From positions 501,022 through 565,021 of the forward strand of contig GL405246.1 of the NCBI GenBank assembly GCA_000146855.1: a stretch of DNA of 64,000 nt, given 5' to 3'. Each line of letters opens with the position of its first letter. The first letter of the stretch is position 1. Shown piece by piece: positions 15,493 through 25,883 of this stretch. This stretch comes from [Eubacterium] yurii subsp. margaretiae ATCC 43715. GTDB taxonomy: Bacteria > Bacillota > Clostridia > Peptostreptococcales > Filifactoraceae. Below the pieces are notes generated by a model. That model saw nothing but the letters and a program-made list of their open reading frames with translations, searched no databases and was not told the origin of the DNA. The position numbers and the translations under genes are program-made.

Positions 15493-17682
15493 ATGAAGAA
15501 AAAGAATAGAAAAGTAAACTACAATAAATTGGTGATAAATAGGCTAAAAATAAGTGTATGGATTTTTATGATTTTGATGATATATATAATATATCGTCTG
15601 GGCGATTTGATGATTGTCAAGCATAAAGAATACAGTAACATGGCAAAAAAACAGCAGGTTAAAGAAGAAATAATCATGCCAATTAGAGGGACTATATATG
15701 ACTCCGGCGGTAAAGAACTGGCTGTCAGTATTCCAATTTATGACTATTGGATAGAACTTACCACAGTGCCTAAGGATGACAAGGGAAAGGATGTGATTAT
15801 AGATAAGATTGCATCAGCTATTCCGGATGTGGACAGGAAGAAACTCAAAGAAAAGTTGAATCTCAAGGAAGAACGTACTATCCTGCTCCAAAGTATAAGC
15901 CTTGACGAAATGAAAAAACTTCGTGAAAAAAACATATCAAATTCCTGGTTTGACGAGAAGTCAAGGAGAGAATATCCTTATGGTAACTTTGCGTCTTATG
16001 TCCTAGGCCATACTTCGGGTAATAATGTAGGTCTTGCCGGTATAGAGGCGTCTATGGACTTGCAACTTAAGGGAATTCCAGGTAAGAAAGTCTATATAAA
16101 GGATGCAAACGGTCAAAATATCTCCGTAAAGTATCAGGAGTATCAAAAGGAGATTGACGGCAAGAACATAATGCTTACTATAGATGAGGTCTTGCAACAT
16201 AATATGGAGAGAGCGCTTAGAAATGCCTATGTGGAATACACTCCAAAATCTGTGTCAGGTATATTAATGGAGACTAAGACGGGTAATATATTAGCTATGT
16301 CTACAGTACCTGACTACAATCCCAACCTTCCGAGAGAGGCTGCGTATGACTATTATGCGCAACTTATGAAAGAGGCTCCCAACGAAGAAGAAAAGATGAA
16401 GGTAATTTACAAGATGTGGCGTAACCCTTCTGTAAACAATATCTTTGAACCTGGTTCACCTTTTAAGCTATTCACATCAGCCACAGCTCTTGAAGAGGGT
16501 AAGGTGTATCCTGAAGAATATTTTGTAGACAATGGATATATAGAAGTTGCCGGTCAAAAGCTTAAGAACTGGACTCCAAGACCTTTTGGCACTCTTACCT
16601 TTAAAAGGGCAGTTGAACAATCTGTAAATACGGTATTTGTCCAATTAGGACAGAGAGTAGGTGGAGAAATGCTCCTTGATTATGTTCATGCTTTTGGTTT
16701 TGGACAGAGTACGAATATCAATCTTCCTGGAGAAGAGCCGGGGGCAGTAAGACCGCTTTCATCACTTGGACCTATGGAGCTTGCCAATATGAGTTACGGT
16801 CAAGGGGTTGCGGTGACACCTATCCAACTTATAACAGCTGTAAATGCTATTGGAAATGGCGGTAAGTTGGTTGAGCCAAATATAGTAAAGGCACTCTTGG
16901 ATGAAGAAAACAATGTCATATCTAAGACGCAGACAAAGACTGTAAAGCAAGTAATATCAAGTCAAACATCAGCTACCTTGTTAAATATTATGGAGTCTGT
17001 GGTAAACAACGGTTCAGGTAAAAGAGCCAGGATAGATGGCTATAGAATTGCCGGAAAGACAGGAAGTGCCAACAAGGTTGTAGAGGGTGAGAAGGCTTAT
17101 TCAGCTACAAAATTCATCTGTACATTTGCAGCCATTGCTCCTGTGGAAGATCCACAGATAACACTACTCATAGTGATAGATGAGCCTCGTGAAGGTACAC
17201 AGTCAGGTAGTGAATCGGCGGCACCTATAGCAAGGAGTGTGTTGGAGGGTACACTCAAATACCTTGGTATAAATCAAAATGTTAAGATAGACGAAAATAA
17301 CAGTCAAAAGACTCTACAAGTACCTGAACTTAAAAATATGTCTTATACACAGGCTACTGAAATGCTACAATCTATGAATCTTGTTCCAACTTTTGAACAA
17401 GGTGTGGTAGTTGAAGAAAAATCTCATGTTGTCAGCACCTTCCCAAGTGCTGGAGAGATGGTTGAGCCAAGATCTAAGGTAATGCTCTATATGGCATCAG
17501 ATACAAATACTAGTATGACAATGCCAAATCTCATAGGCATGACCAAGGAACAGGCACAGATATTGCTGGATAATTTGGAATTGAAATATAATTTTACCGG
17601 AAGCGGAAAAGTATTTAACCAAAATCCAAAATCAGGAGCTTTGGTCGATAAGAATTTCAGAGTAACTATAGACTTAAAATAA
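15493..17682 (+). CDS. Class B penicillin-binding protein with PASTA domains (SpoVD/PBP2 type)
   Basis: Transpeptidase that cross-links peptidoglycan outside the membrane. The 729 residues comprise one N-terminal membrane anchor (about 18-40), a PBP dimerisation domain (about 55-220), a transpeptidase domain (about 250-590) and two C-terminal PASTA domains (about 605-665 and 670-729). The catalytic motifs are present: SPFK (SxxK), SVN (SxN) and KTGS. PASTA domains place it near SpoVD or PBP2B/PBPX. There is no mraY/murE cluster nearby, so whether it serves division or sporulation cannot be told. It starts at ATG after a GGAAGATG region. Confidence 0.9.
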   Translation: MKKKNRKVNYNKLVINRLKISVWIFMILMIYIIYRLGDLMIVKHKEYSNMAKKQQVKEEIIMPIRGTIYDSGGKELAVSIPIYDYWIELTTVPKDDKGKDVIIDKIASAIPDVDRKKLKEKLNLKEERTILLQSISLDEMKKLREKNISNSWFDEKSRREYPYGNFASYVLGHTSGNNVGLAGIEASMDLQLKGIPGKKVYIKDANGQNISVKYQEYQKEIDGKNIMLTIDEVLQHNMERALRNAYVEYTPKSVSGILMETKTGNILAMSTVPDYNPNLPREAAYDYYAQLMKEAPNEEEKMKVIYKMWRNPSVNNIFEPGSPFKLFTSATALEEGKVYPEEYFVDNGYIEVAGQKLKNWTPRPFGTLTFKRAVEQSVNTVFVQLGQRVGGEMLLDYVHAFGFGQSTNINLPGEEPGAVRPLSSLGPMELANMSYGQGVAVTPIQLITAVNAIGNGGKLVEPNIVKALLDEENNVISKTQTKTVKQVISSQTSATLLNIMESVVNNGSGKRARIDGYRIAGKTGSANKVVEGEKAYSATKFICTFAAIAPVEDPQITLLIVIDEPREGTQSGSESAAPIARSVLEGTLKYLGINQNVKIDENNSQKTLQVPELKNMSYTQATEMLQSMNLVPTFEQGVVVEEKSHVVSTFPSAGEMVEPRSKVMLYMASDTNTSMTMPNLIGMTKEQAQILLDNLELKYNFTGSGKVFNQNPKSGALVDKNFRVTIDLK

Positions 17683-18186
17683 AATAGTAGTATCAAATAG
17701 TAAATGCAAGATGAAAAAGATAAGTACTAAATTATAAAAGTAACTAATTTATTTTGAATATAAAACTATATAAACATAAAAGAATATACAATAAATAGGA
17801 CAATTCAAGTAATATGGCAGATATTTTTGGATTGTCTTATTTTATTGAGTATTTTTTTAAAAAGTAGGGAAAATATGATATTAATAAAATTAATGATAAA
17901 AATTGTGGAAATTCTTATCTTAATAAGAATTTCTTTTAAAACTCATTTTTTAGAGAAAGATATATATAATTCTATCTATAAAACAATAAAATATATATGT
18001 TATAAATAAAAACGGATATAAAAATGGAAAAATTTACTTTTATAACAAATAATCTAAATTAAATTGAAGGATAAGTAAAGAATAAATTTTTTAATCAATA
18101 AATATTAGTGTATATAATTATTATAAATACTACTTATATATAATAATAAGTCTACATAAGTACAAAATATTAAAATGGGGGTTGCT
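17683..18186 (+). terminator. PBP terminators and AT-rich spacer before ispF
   Basis: AATAGGACAAT (17794-17804) pairs with ATTGTCTTATT (17831-17841) and precedes a T-rich run. A second, perfect hairpin GAAATTCTTAT-CTTA-ATAAGAATTTC (17908-17933) is followed by TTTT. From 17938 to the ispF ribosome site (GGGGG, 18177-18181) the DNA is AT-rich and I see no gene; a 60-codon frame at 17827-18009 runs through both hairpins and is probably chance. Confidence 0.6.
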
Positions 18187-18669
18187 ATGAGAGTAGGTAT
18201 AGGTTATGACGTACACAAGTTTGAAGAAGGAAGAAAACTTATAATAGGCGGAGTAGACATTCCTTATGAAAGAGGGCTTGCAGGTCATTCTGATGCTGAT
18301 GTACTTACTCATGCAATCATAGATGCTATATGTGGAGCACTTTGTATTGGAGACATAGGTAGTTTATTTCCTGATACTGATGATGATTATAAGGATATAG
18401 ATTCTATGATTTTGCTTGCTGAAGTTAGAAAAAGGCTCAAAGAAAACAACTATAAAATAGGAAATATAGACAGCATAATAATAGCACAAGAGCCAAAGAT
18501 GAGACCATATATAGACCAAATGAGGGAGAATATAGCTAAAGTCCTTGAAATTTCAATTCAAGATGTGTCTGTAAAAGCAACTACAACTGAAAAATTGGGC
18601 TTTGAAGGAAGAAAAGAAGGAATTTCATCACAAGCAGTGGTATTAGTAGAAAATTTACTGTGCTTATAA
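18187..18669 (+). CDS. ispF: 2-C-methyl-D-erythritol 2,4-cyclodiphosphate synthase
   Basis: Fifth step of the MEP isoprenoid pathway. The 160-residue protein begins [12 protein letters not shown], whose Asp and His bind the metal, and has [24 protein letters not shown] and the C-terminal [15 protein letters not shown], the full set of IspF motifs. The ATG at 18187 is preferred because GGGGG lies five bases upstream; the in-frame ATG at 18175 would overlap that site. It stands alone, without ispD. Confidence 0.96.
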   Translation: MRVGIGYDVHKFEEGRKLIIGGVDIPYERGLAGHSDADVLTHAIIDAICGALCIGDIGSLFPDTDDDYKDIDSMILLAEVRKRLKENNYKIGNIDSIIIAQEPKMRPYIDQMRENIAKVLEISIQDVSVKATTTEKLGFEGRKEGISSQAVVLVENLLCL

Positions 18670-18809
18670 GATTTTTTGCCGATATATATAATTAGGGTAT
18701 AAAATTTAAAAATATTGTATATGAAGGTTGAAATAATTTTAAAAATATAATATAATTACAAATATTTTACATTAATGTGTAAAAAAAATAAAAAACTCAA
18801 AATCTAAAA

Positions 18810-18858
18810 CACATTGGTATTTAGTACACTTTGGGTATTTAGTACTTTTTGAGTATTT
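18810..18858 (+). repeat. Short tandem repeats upstream of rnpB
   Basis: Three near-repeats of about 17-18 bases: CACATTGGTATTTAGTA, CACTTTGGGTATTTAGTA and CTTTTTGAGTATTT. They end 14 bases ahead of the RNase P RNA and so cover its promoter region. Confidence 0.6.
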
Positions 18859-18872
18859 TTAATTGGAAATTT

Positions 18873-19204
18873 GAGTAAGTCAGACAGTCGCATATTTAAT
18901 ATATGAGGAAAGTCCGAGCTTCGCAGAGCACGGTGCCGGATAACGTCCGGTGGAGGCGACTCCAAGGCTAGTGCAACAGAAATAAACCGCCCGACTTCGG
19001 GTAAGGATGGAAAGGTAAGGTAAGAGCTTACCAAAATGTAGGCGACTGCATTGTTATGTAAACCCCACCGGAAGCAAGACCAAGAAGGATGTAAAAACTA
19101 AAGTTGCTCGCTTTAATCCAAAAGGTAGGTCGCTTGAGGTCATTGGCAACAGTGACAGTAGATAGATGACTGTTTAATACTGAACTCGGCTTATAGACTT
19201 GCTC
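18873..19204 (+). ncRNA. rnpB: RNase P RNA
   Basis: Catalytic RNA that trims tRNA 5' ends. The conserved blocks are clear: GAGGAAAGTCCGAGCTTC near the 5' end, GCACGGTGCCGG, ACAGAAATAAACCGCC, GGTAAGGATGGAAAGGTAAG and AAACCCCACCGG. The ends pair as P1: GAGTAAGTC (18873-18881) with GACTTGCTC (19196-19204), followed by TTTTTT as a terminator. At about 332 bases it has the usual size. Confidence 0.93.
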
Positions 19205-19379
19205 ATTTTTTACAATTTATTAATTAGGTATTTTGTATTATAAAATTTAAAATTTTTATAGTAAAATTTAATCAGATGGTATATAATTATAAGACTGCGT
19301 ATTTTTTATAAAAATATGAAAAATATGTGATATAGATGTAATAGTTTATTATGATTGTAAGTATGATGAGGAATAAGGG

Positions 19380-19781
19380 ATGAAAATAAACAATGACTAT
19401 TTAGGTACAATGAAGACGGCTTTGGACGCCTACAGTATGAGAAATGAAAGCATAAGTTCTAATTTGGCAAATGTCAATACTCCCAATTACAAGAGAAAGT
19501 ATGTGAGATTTGAAGAGTATCTGACTGCATCATACGACAAACAAAATCTAAAGGGGGCAACTACGAATATTAGACATATTGAGATACCGTCATCTACAAG
19601 CAAGGCTCCTTTTCTTGCAACTGACAATTCTGTCAGCACTAGAGAGGACGGGAATAATGTCAACTTGGATACAGAAGAAGTGGATAGTGTGAAAAACTAC
19701 ATCAATTATTCGATGGTGGCAGACCAGATTTCCAACTATTTCAAATCAGTGATTACCGGAATAACAGGAGGAAGAAAATAA
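19380..19781 (+). CDS. flgB: Flagellar basal-body rod protein FlgB
   Basis: Proximal rod component. At 133 residues it shows the N-terminal rod/hook signature SMRNESISSNLANVNTPNYK (shifted as usual for FlgB) and a C-terminal helix. First gene of the main fla/che cluster. The ATG at 19380 has GAGG and AAGGG upstream. A TATAAT at 19282-19287 could be its -10, but no good -35 goes with it. Its stop overlaps the flgC start (TAATG). Confidence 0.94.
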   Translation: MKINNDYLGTMKTALDAYSMRNESISSNLANVNTPNYKRKYVRFEEYLTASYDKQNLKGATTNIRHIEIPSSTSKAPFLATDNSVSTREDGNNVNLDTEEVDSVKNYINYSMVADQISNYFKSVITGITGGRK

Positions 19782-20218
19782 TGTCGATATTTTCGGGAAT
19801 GAATATAAATGCTACGGCGCTCACAGCAGAGCGTTTGAGAATGGATATAATATCTAAAAATATTGCAAATGCTCAAACTACAAGGACAAAAAACGGACTT
19901 CCTTACAAAAGACAGGTAGCTGTATTTAAGGAAGCAGAAGGAGACAGTTCTTTCAAGTCAGTCCTTGAAAATAAGAGAAAGAAAGACACCGGTGGAGTGG
20001 AAGTAGTAGGTATAGTGGAAGACAAGAGTGATTTTAAACTGAGATACGACCCTGGTCATCCGGATGCTGACGAAAACGGCTATGTTAAGATGCCAAATGT
20101 TGAGCTGATAACTGAAATGGTGGATATGATTACAGCGCAAAGAGCCTATGAAGCTAATGCAACTGCGGTAAACACGTCAAAGGCAATGTTGCAAAAGGCT
20201 ATAGATATAGGAAAATAA
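19781..20218 (+). CDS. flgC: Flagellar basal-body rod protein FlgC
   Basis: Proximal rod component secreted by the flagellar export gate. The 145-residue protein has the N-terminal ALTAERLRMDIISKNIANAQ motif and the C-terminal NVELITEMVDMITAQRAYEA helix, both standard for FlgC. ATG overlaps the flgB stop. Confidence 0.95.
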   Translation: MSIFSGMNINATALTAERLRMDIISKNIANAQTTRTKNGLPYKRQVAVFKEAEGDSSFKSVLENKRKKDTGGVEVVGIVEDKSDFKLRYDPGHPDADENGYVKMPNVELITEMVDMITAQRAYEANATAVNTSKAMLQKAIDIGK

Positions 20219-20232
20219 GTTGGAGATAAAAG

Positions 20233-20529
20233 ATGATAATAAACAAGATAGATACGACTCTACCCTTAAATAATATAAGGAACATAGGGGAAGAAAAACA
20301 GGAAAGTAATGTAAGTTTCTCAGATTTTTTGAAAAAGGCGATTTATGATGTAAATGATGCCAAACAGTACGAGGCTCAACTTACAAGGCAGTTGATATCA
20401 GGAGAACTTGAAAATATACATGACTTGTCTATTGCCAAGGGAGTGGCAAGTGTGAAATATCAAGCTCTAACTGAAGTCATTTCTAAGGTGACAGAGGCAT
20501 ATAAAGAGATAACAAGGTTGCAGATATAG
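20233..20529 (+). CDS. fliE: Flagellar hook-basal body protein FliE
   Basis: Joins the MS ring to the rod. The 98-residue protein shows SFSDFLKKAIYDVNDAKQYE and the C-terminal YQALTEVISKVTEAYKEI helix typical of FliE. GGAGAT precedes the ATG. It follows flgC by 14 bases. Confidence 0.93.
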   Translation: MIINKIDTTLPLNNIRNIGEEKQESNVSFSDFLKKAIYDVNDAKQYEAQLTRQLISGELENIHDLSIAKGVASVKYQALTEVISKVTEAYKEITRLQI

Positions 20530-20595
20530 TATTATGAAAAGAAGATTTGAAAACATAATTTTCAAATTATAAATAGACTCACAGAGGTGTATGTT

Positions 20596-22152
20596 TTGGA
20601 GAACATAAATAGTGTAAGAAATTCCATAAATTCTTATCTTGAAAAGTATACAAAAAAGCAGATAATTACTGTAGGAATATCCATAGTAGTCATATTGATT
20701 GTTATGGTGTCTATGATTATGTATTTTACAAGGACAAAATACGTAACATTATACAGTAATCTTGACCTTAATACTATGAGCAAGGTTACGCAGTCTTTGG
20801 ACTCCATGGGAGTGCAGTATAAGGTAGACAGCCAAAATTCTATTTCTGTACCTGAAAGTAGCAGAAATAAGATAATGATAGACTTGGCAGGTCAAAATAT
20901 ACCTAATGCAAAGTTTGATTTTTCCAATCTAATCAATATGAATTCCATGTTTATGAGTGATGATGAGAAGAATACAGCAAAACAATATGCGCTAACCAAT
21001 CAGATATCGTCAATTATAGAGTCGATACCGGCAGTTGAAAAGGCACAGGTGACTCTTGCAATACCGAAAAACTCGGAATTTGTATTAAGTGAAAATAAAC
21101 AACAGCCTAAGGCAAGTGTGATGCTCATACTTAAAAGCGGAAGTCAGCTTTCTCAAGACTCTATAAATGGGATAGCGTCAATGGTTGCAGGCTCGGTAGA
21201 GGGACTTGAGCCTCAAAATGTGACAATACATGGACCTAACGGTCAGATATTAAATCAAAATTCGACAGGTCAAAATGCAAATATGCAGACAGGCACTAAC
21301 TTGGAAATGCAGGAAAAGGTCAAAAGAGATATAGAAAACTCTCTTCAAAACTTCCTTGCTCCAATGTTTGGCTACAACAATTTCTCTGTTATGGTATCTG
21401 TAAAGCTTAATTTTGACAACGAAACAACTCAAACTAAGACATTTGCTCCACCTGTAGAAGGGGAAACATCAGGTCTGGTAAGAAGTGAGCAACAACAAAA
21501 AGAACAGGTTGAAAATAAAAATAACGCCTTGGGTACTCCGGGTGTAACATCAAACAACAATGAGGCGGGCGGTACTACAAACTATGTTACTGTGGATGAA
21601 AACGGAAATTCAAGCTATAACAGAAGTGAAAGTACAGTCAACTATGAACTCAATGAAATAGTGAAAAATGTTGAAAAAGCGAGAGGAACTATAGACTCTG
21701 TCACTGTATCTGTAATATTGAATAAGGATACACTCGAAGGAGGAGAGCTTTCTGATGAAAAAAGGACTCAGATAGTCAATCTTATAACTACTGCTACAGG
21801 GCTTGATACCAAGGCTGTTGAAGTATTTGCAGAGAGTTTCAACAAGACTGATGAGTTATCTGCACAAAATACTCAAGGAAGTATACCTATGTGGCAGTGG
21901 ATAGCAATAGCTGTCATAGCTTTGATACCACTGATATTGCTTACAGTGACAATGCTTAGAAGATCAAAGGCAAAAAATAAAAAAGAAGAATTAAAAAAAT
22001 TGGAGAATAATGCTATAAGGCAACAAGAAGAGATAGAAGCCATAGAAATAGGCATGAAAGAATCCGGAAAGAAAAAGAGTATTGAAGATTTGATACAAAA
22101 AAATCCGGAAATAGTAACACAGTTGTTGAAAACATGGATTGAAGAAGAGTAA
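20596..22152 (+). CDS. fliF: Flagellar MS-ring protein FliF
   Basis: Forms the MS ring around the export gate. About 518 residues, with membrane segments near each end (about 22-44 and 430-450), ring-building motifs between them (YALTNQISSIIESIPAVEKA, ASVMLILKSG), and a cytosolic tail ending PEIVTQLLKTWIEEE that binds FliG. I favour the TTG at 20596, with AGAGGTG six bases upstream; a GTG at 20587 lies inside that ribosome site. Confidence 0.94.
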   Translation: MENINSVRNSINSYLEKYTKKQIITVGISIVVILIVMVSMIMYFTRTKYVTLYSNLDLNTMSKVTQSLDSMGVQYKVDSQNSISVPESSRNKIMIDLAGQNIPNAKFDFSNLINMNSMFMSDDEKNTAKQYALTNQISSIIESIPAVEKAQVTLAIPKNSEFVLSENKQQPKASVMLILKSGSQLSQDSINGIASMVAGSVEGLEPQNVTIHGPNGQILNQNSTGQNANMQTGTNLEMQEKVKRDIENSLQNFLAPMFGYNNFSVMVSVKLNFDNETTQTKTFAPPVEGETSGLVRSEQQQKEQVENKNNALGTPGVTSNNNEAGGTTNYVTVDENGNSSYNRSESTVNYELNEIVKNVEKARGTIDSVTVSVILNKDTLEGGELSDEKRTQIVNLITTATGLDTKAVEVFAESFNKTDELSAQNTQGSIPMWQWIAIAVIALIPLILLTVTMLRRSKAKNKKEELKKLENNAIRQQEEIEAIEIGMKESGKKKSIEDLIQKNPEIVTQLLKTWIEEE

Positions 22153-22164
22153 GGGGGAAGAGCC

Positions 22165-23187
22165 TTGGCAGCTGCCAAACAGGAAAAATCGAAATTATAC
22201 GGAAAACAAAAAGCGGCTATATTGATGATAAGTCTGGGACCTGAGTTTTCTTCAAAACTATATCAACATTTGACTGATGAAGAGATAGAAGAGATGACAC
22301 TTGAGATTGCAAATGTCAAGAAGGTAGATCCTGATATAAAAGAGGAGATACTTGAAGAGTTTTACGATATGTGTGTGGCTCAGGACTATATATCTGAGGG
22401 TGGTATCAACTACGCCAAGGAAGTCCTTGAAAAGTCACTTGGAAAGGAAAAGGCCTTTGAAGTTATAAACAAACTTACTGCCTCACTACAGGTAAAACCT
22501 TTTGACTTTGCAAAAAAGGCTGAGGCCTCTCAACTTTCAAACTTTATACAAAATGAACATCCTCAGACTATAGCACTTATACTATCGTATTTGGACTATG
22601 AAAAGTCAGGACAGATACTCTCATCACTTACTCAGGAAAAGCAGATTGAAGTAGCAAGAAGAATAGCTACTATGGACAGGACTTATCCTGAGATAATCAA
22701 GGAAGTAGAGATAGTCCTTGAAAAGAAACTTTCAAATATAGTAACGCAAGACTATACAAAGGCAGGCGGTATAGATGCCATAGTTGAGATACTCAACTCA
22801 GTGGATAGGGGTACTGAAAAATACATCATTGAAAATCTTGAAGAGTCGGATGCTGAACTTGCTGATGAAATCAAGAAGAAGATGTTCGTATTTGAAGATG
22901 TCATCAATCTTGACTCTACAGCTATACAAAGAATCATCAGAGAAGTTGAAAATACACAGCTTACAGTTGCCCTCAAGGGTGCGACTCCTGAGGTTTCAGA
23001 CTTGATATTCTCTAATATGTCTAAGCGTATGGCAGAGATGATAAAAGAAGACATCGACTTTATGGGACCTGTTAGACTAAGAGATGTGGAAGAAGCACAA
23101 CAGGCAATAGTAAATATCATAAGAAGATTGGAAGATGCCGGAGAAATAGTAATCTCTAGAGGCGGAGGAGATGAGCTGATTGGGTAG
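22165..23187 (+). CDS. fliG: Flagellar motor switch protein FliG
   Basis: C-ring rotor protein that receives torque from MotA. The 340 residues have the three FliG domains: N (about 1-105), middle (about 115-195, with HPQTIALILSYL, the EHPQ-type motif) and C (about 200-335) with charged torque-helix residues in LKGATPEVSDLIFSNMSKRM. It starts at TTG behind AAGGGGGAAG. Its end overlaps fliH. Confidence 0.96.
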   Translation: MAAAKQEKSKLYGKQKAAILMISLGPEFSSKLYQHLTDEEIEEMTLEIANVKKVDPDIKEEILEEFYDMCVAQDYISEGGINYAKEVLEKSLGKEKAFEVINKLTASLQVKPFDFAKKAEASQLSNFIQNEHPQTIALILSYLDYEKSGQILSSLTQEKQIEVARRIATMDRTYPEIIKEVEIVLEKKLSNIVTQDYTKAGGIDAIVEILNSVDRGTEKYIIENLEESDAELADEIKKKMFVFEDVINLDSTAIQRIIREVENTQLTVALKGATPEVSDLIFSNMSKRMAEMIKEDIDFMGPVRLRDVEEAQQAIVNIIRRLEDAGEIVISRGGGDELIG

Positions 23188-24001
23188 AGTGATAAAATCA
23201 AACTTTGTCGAAACTCAAAAGACATATATCATAGGATATCACGAAATTAAGGGTGAAAACAAGGCATCCACCAAAAGTATCGAATCCATGAACAAAAATG
23301 GCGATGCCATAAACAAGGTTTTCAAAGAAGAAGTGGAAAAAAAGGTCAGAGTTGAAAAACTCGAACAGTTGAAATTAAAGCTTCAAAATGAATCAGAAGA
23401 GATAAAGAAAAGTGCCAATGAATTTTCAGACAGGATAATAGAAACTGCCAATGTAAGAGCAAGAGAAATAGTGGAAAGTGCCAATGAAAAGATAGCCGAA
23501 TTATTTCAAGAAAAAGAAAGGCAAGGCTATGAAAAGGGCTTTGAAGAGGCTATGTCAAAGTATGACTACATGCTCAAGGAAGCTAAGAACATCTTGGATG
23601 AGGCCTATAGTTTCAGACAGGAAGCCTTTGAAAATGCTGAAAGGCAGATAATAAATCTAACTGTTGAATGTGTGAATAAGATAATAAGGCAAAAGATGAA
23701 AGAAGACGATGAGATGGTAACAAATGTCGTCTTATCATCTATAGAAGAGTTAAATGCAAGGAAAAAACTAACTGTAAGAATAAGCAGGGATGATTTTGAA
23801 GAGACATCTATGCTAAGAACTAGGATACTGTCTATGTTTCCGACTGTGCAAGACATAGAGATAAAGATAGTCGACAGTTATAAGAGTGGAGATATAGAGA
23901 TAGAAAGTGATGACGGCACAGTAAATGCCTCAATAGAAGATCAGATTATCAAATTAAAAGAAGAATTTTCAAAACTCTTTGAAGTTGAAAGGAAAGATTA
24001 A
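23180..24001 (+). CDS. fliH: Flagellar export ATPase regulator FliH
   Basis: Holds FliI and links it to the C-ring. The 273-residue protein has a long charged helical N-terminal half (about 40-150) and a C-terminal FliH/V-ATPase-E-like domain. The TTG at 23180 overlaps the fliG stop by 8 bases, with GGAGGAGATG upstream; a GTG at 23189 is an alternative. Confidence 0.88.
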   Translation: MGRVIKSNFVETQKTYIIGYHEIKGENKASTKSIESMNKNGDAINKVFKEEVEKKVRVEKLEQLKLKLQNESEEIKKSANEFSDRIIETANVRAREIVESANEKIAELFQEKERQGYEKGFEEAMSKYDYMLKEAKNILDEAYSFRQEAFENAERQIINLTVECVNKIIRQKMKEDDEMVTNVVLSSIEELNARKKLTVRISRDDFEETSMLRTRILSMFPTVQDIEIKIVDSYKSGDIEIESDDGTVNASIEDQIIKLKEEFSKLFEVERKD

Positions 24002-24025
24002 AAACTATATTTTTATAGTTTTTTT
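24001..24025 (+). terminator. AT-rich hairpin between fliH and fliI
   Basis: AAAACTATA-TTTT-TATAGTTTT followed by TTT, directly at the fliH stop. Only one GC pair, so a weak attenuator at most; the operon clearly continues into fliI. Confidence 0.35.
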
Positions 24026-24041
24026 CTTTATAAGGTAGATT

Positions 24042-25361
24042 ATGCAACAATTGGACTTAAGTAAGTATTTTGAAAGACTTTCAGATGCTACCTTGGTACA
24101 GTACAAGGGTAGGGTTTCAAAGGTTGTCGGATTGACCATCGAGTCTATAGGTCCTCAGGTGCAAGTAGGTGAGATGTGTAAGATATTTCCTGTCAAATCT
24201 GATGTACCTGTAATGGCAGAAGTGGTAGGATTTACAGAAAATGCAGTTCTGCTCATGCCTCTTGGAGATATGCAAGGTATATCCCCTGGGGCGACTGTTA
24301 TTGCATCAGGTAATTCGCATGAGGTACAGGTTGGCGACAGCTTGCTGGGCAGAGTACTCGATGGATTAGGTCAGCCTATTGACGATAAGGAAAGTCTAAA
24401 CGTAAGTCGTGCCTATCCTGTAAATAATATGCCTCCCAATCCGCTGTCAAGGATGAGGATAAGAGAGCCCTTGCCACTTGGAGTCAAGGTAATAGACGGT
24501 ATGCTTACCTGCGGAAGAGGACAAAGAATCGGTATATTTGCAGGTTCAGGTGTCGGAAAGTCAACCTTGCTCGGTATGATAGCCAGAAATACGGTTGCAG
24601 ATATAAATGTAATAGGACTGATAGGAGAAAGAGGTAGGGAAGTTAAGGAGTTTATAGAAAATGACCTTAAAGAAGAGGGGCTTAGTCGTTCGGTAGTTGT
24701 AGTAGCAACATCAGATCAACCGGCTCTTGTAAGAAAAAAAGGAGCTCTCCTTGCCACTTCCATAGCAGAGTATTTCAGAGATCAGGGTAAGAACGTCATA
24801 CTGATGATGGACTCACTTACAAGATTTTCCATGGCACAAAGAGAGGTTGGACTTGCAATAGGTGAACCGCCTGTTACAAAGGGTTATCCGCCTTCAGTTT
24901 TTGCAGAACTTCCGAGACTACTTGAACGTTCGGGTAATTCGGACAAGGGCTCGATAACAGCGCTTTATACAGTGCTTGTCGATGGTGATGATATGAACGA
25001 ACCGATTGCCGATACTGTAAGGGGTATATTGGATGGTCACATTGTCTTGTCAAGAGCCTTGGCAAATAAGAATCACTATCCTGCAATAGATGTGCTGGCA
25101 TCAGTTTCCAGAGTAATGCCGTCAATAATAAGCGGTGAACATATGAAAAAGGTGGGAGTAATGAGAGATTTGCTTGCCACATATAAGGACTCTGAAGATT
25201 TGATAAGTATAGGTGCCTATGTCAAAGGCTCAAGTAAAAAGGTGGACTTTGCCATAGAAAAAAACGACGAGATAAATAATTTCTTGAAACAAGGTGTTCA
25301 TGACAAATACACATTTTCACAGATAGAAGATATGATAGGACAGATAATAACGGATGTTTAA
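24042..25361 (+). CDS. fliI: Flagellar export ATPase FliI
   Basis: Hexameric ATPase that supports type III flagellar export. The 439 residues carry Walker [12 protein letters not shown] (about 169-179), Walker [13 protein letters not shown], and the family sequence [20 protein letters not shown]. Starts at ATG 40 bases after fliH. Confidence 0.96.
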   Translation: MQQLDLSKYFERLSDATLVQYKGRVSKVVGLTIESIGPQVQVGEMCKIFPVKSDVPVMAEVVGFTENAVLLMPLGDMQGISPGATVIASGNSHEVQVGDSLLGRVLDGLGQPIDDKESLNVSRAYPVNNMPPNPLSRMRIREPLPLGVKVIDGMLTCGRGQRIGIFAGSGVGKSTLLGMIARNTVADINVIGLIGERGREVKEFIENDLKEEGLSRSVVVVATSDQPALVRKKGALLATSIAEYFRDQGKNVILMMDSLTRFSMAQREVGLAIGEPPVTKGYPPSVFAELPRLLERSGNSDKGSITALYTVLVDGDDMNEPIADTVRGILDGHIVLSRALANKNHYPAIDVLASVSRVMPSIISGEHMKKVGVMRDLLATYKDSEDLISIGAYVKGSSKKVDFAIEKNDEINNFLKQGVHDKYTFSQIEDMIGQIITDV

Positions 25362-25427
25362 TTAAGTAGTATAATATTTGGGTGAATGTTTTTATAAAAG
25401 TTGTCGATTGTATAAAAGGTGATTTGT

Positions 25428-25871
25428 ATGGCATATAAATTCAGATTGCAGAAGGTATTGGATGTCAAAGAAAAGGAAGAAGACAATAAGAAAAATGAGA
25501 TGAGCCTTGTAAATTTTGAGATTGAAAAGGCAAAAAAACAATTACATGAGCTTTATGACGAGCTTGAAGAAAACTCAAAGCAAAGGCAGGACAAAAACTC
25601 AAGCGGTTCATCAATTCAGGAATTACTTGAACTCAACAAATATATAGACTATCTTAAAAATACTGCCATAAGGCAGAAAATTGAAGAGATAGAAAACCTG
25701 CAAAAAAAATTGGAAGACAGGAAAGAAGAATTTATAGACATAAGAAGACAGAGGAAGTCCTATGAGAATTTGAAAGACAAGGACTATCAAAAATTCTTGG
25801 AAAAAGAATCAAAAGACGAAGAAAAGATAATAGATGAGATTGTAAGTTTTACGGCAAGGAAAACTAATTAA
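25428..25871 (+). CDS. fliJ: Flagellar export chaperone FliJ
   Basis: Coiled-coil stalk protein of the export ATPase. The 147 residues start MAYKFRLQKVLDVKEKEED and are one long charged coiled coil, as in FliJ. The ATG at 25428 has AAAGGTG upstream; the earlier GTG at 25419 falls in that site. Confidence 0.88.
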   Translation: MAYKFRLQKVLDVKEKEEDNKKNEMSLVNFEIEKAKKQLHELYDELEENSKQRQDKNSSGSSIQELLELNKYIDYLKNTAIRQKIEEIENLQKKLEDRKEEFIDIRRQRKSYENLKDKDYQKFLEKESKDEEKIIDEIVSFTARKTN

Positions 25872-25883
25872 GGAGATTTTACA

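Noticed and set aside
17827-18009. 60-codon frame after the PBP gene
   Set aside because: It crosses two hairpins that look like terminators, has no ribosome site and has a composition like the AT-rich spacer.
18804-19034. 76-codon frame on the minus strand
   Set aside because: It lies across the 5' half of the RNase P RNA gene and its promoter repeats; the conserved RNA explains the sequence.
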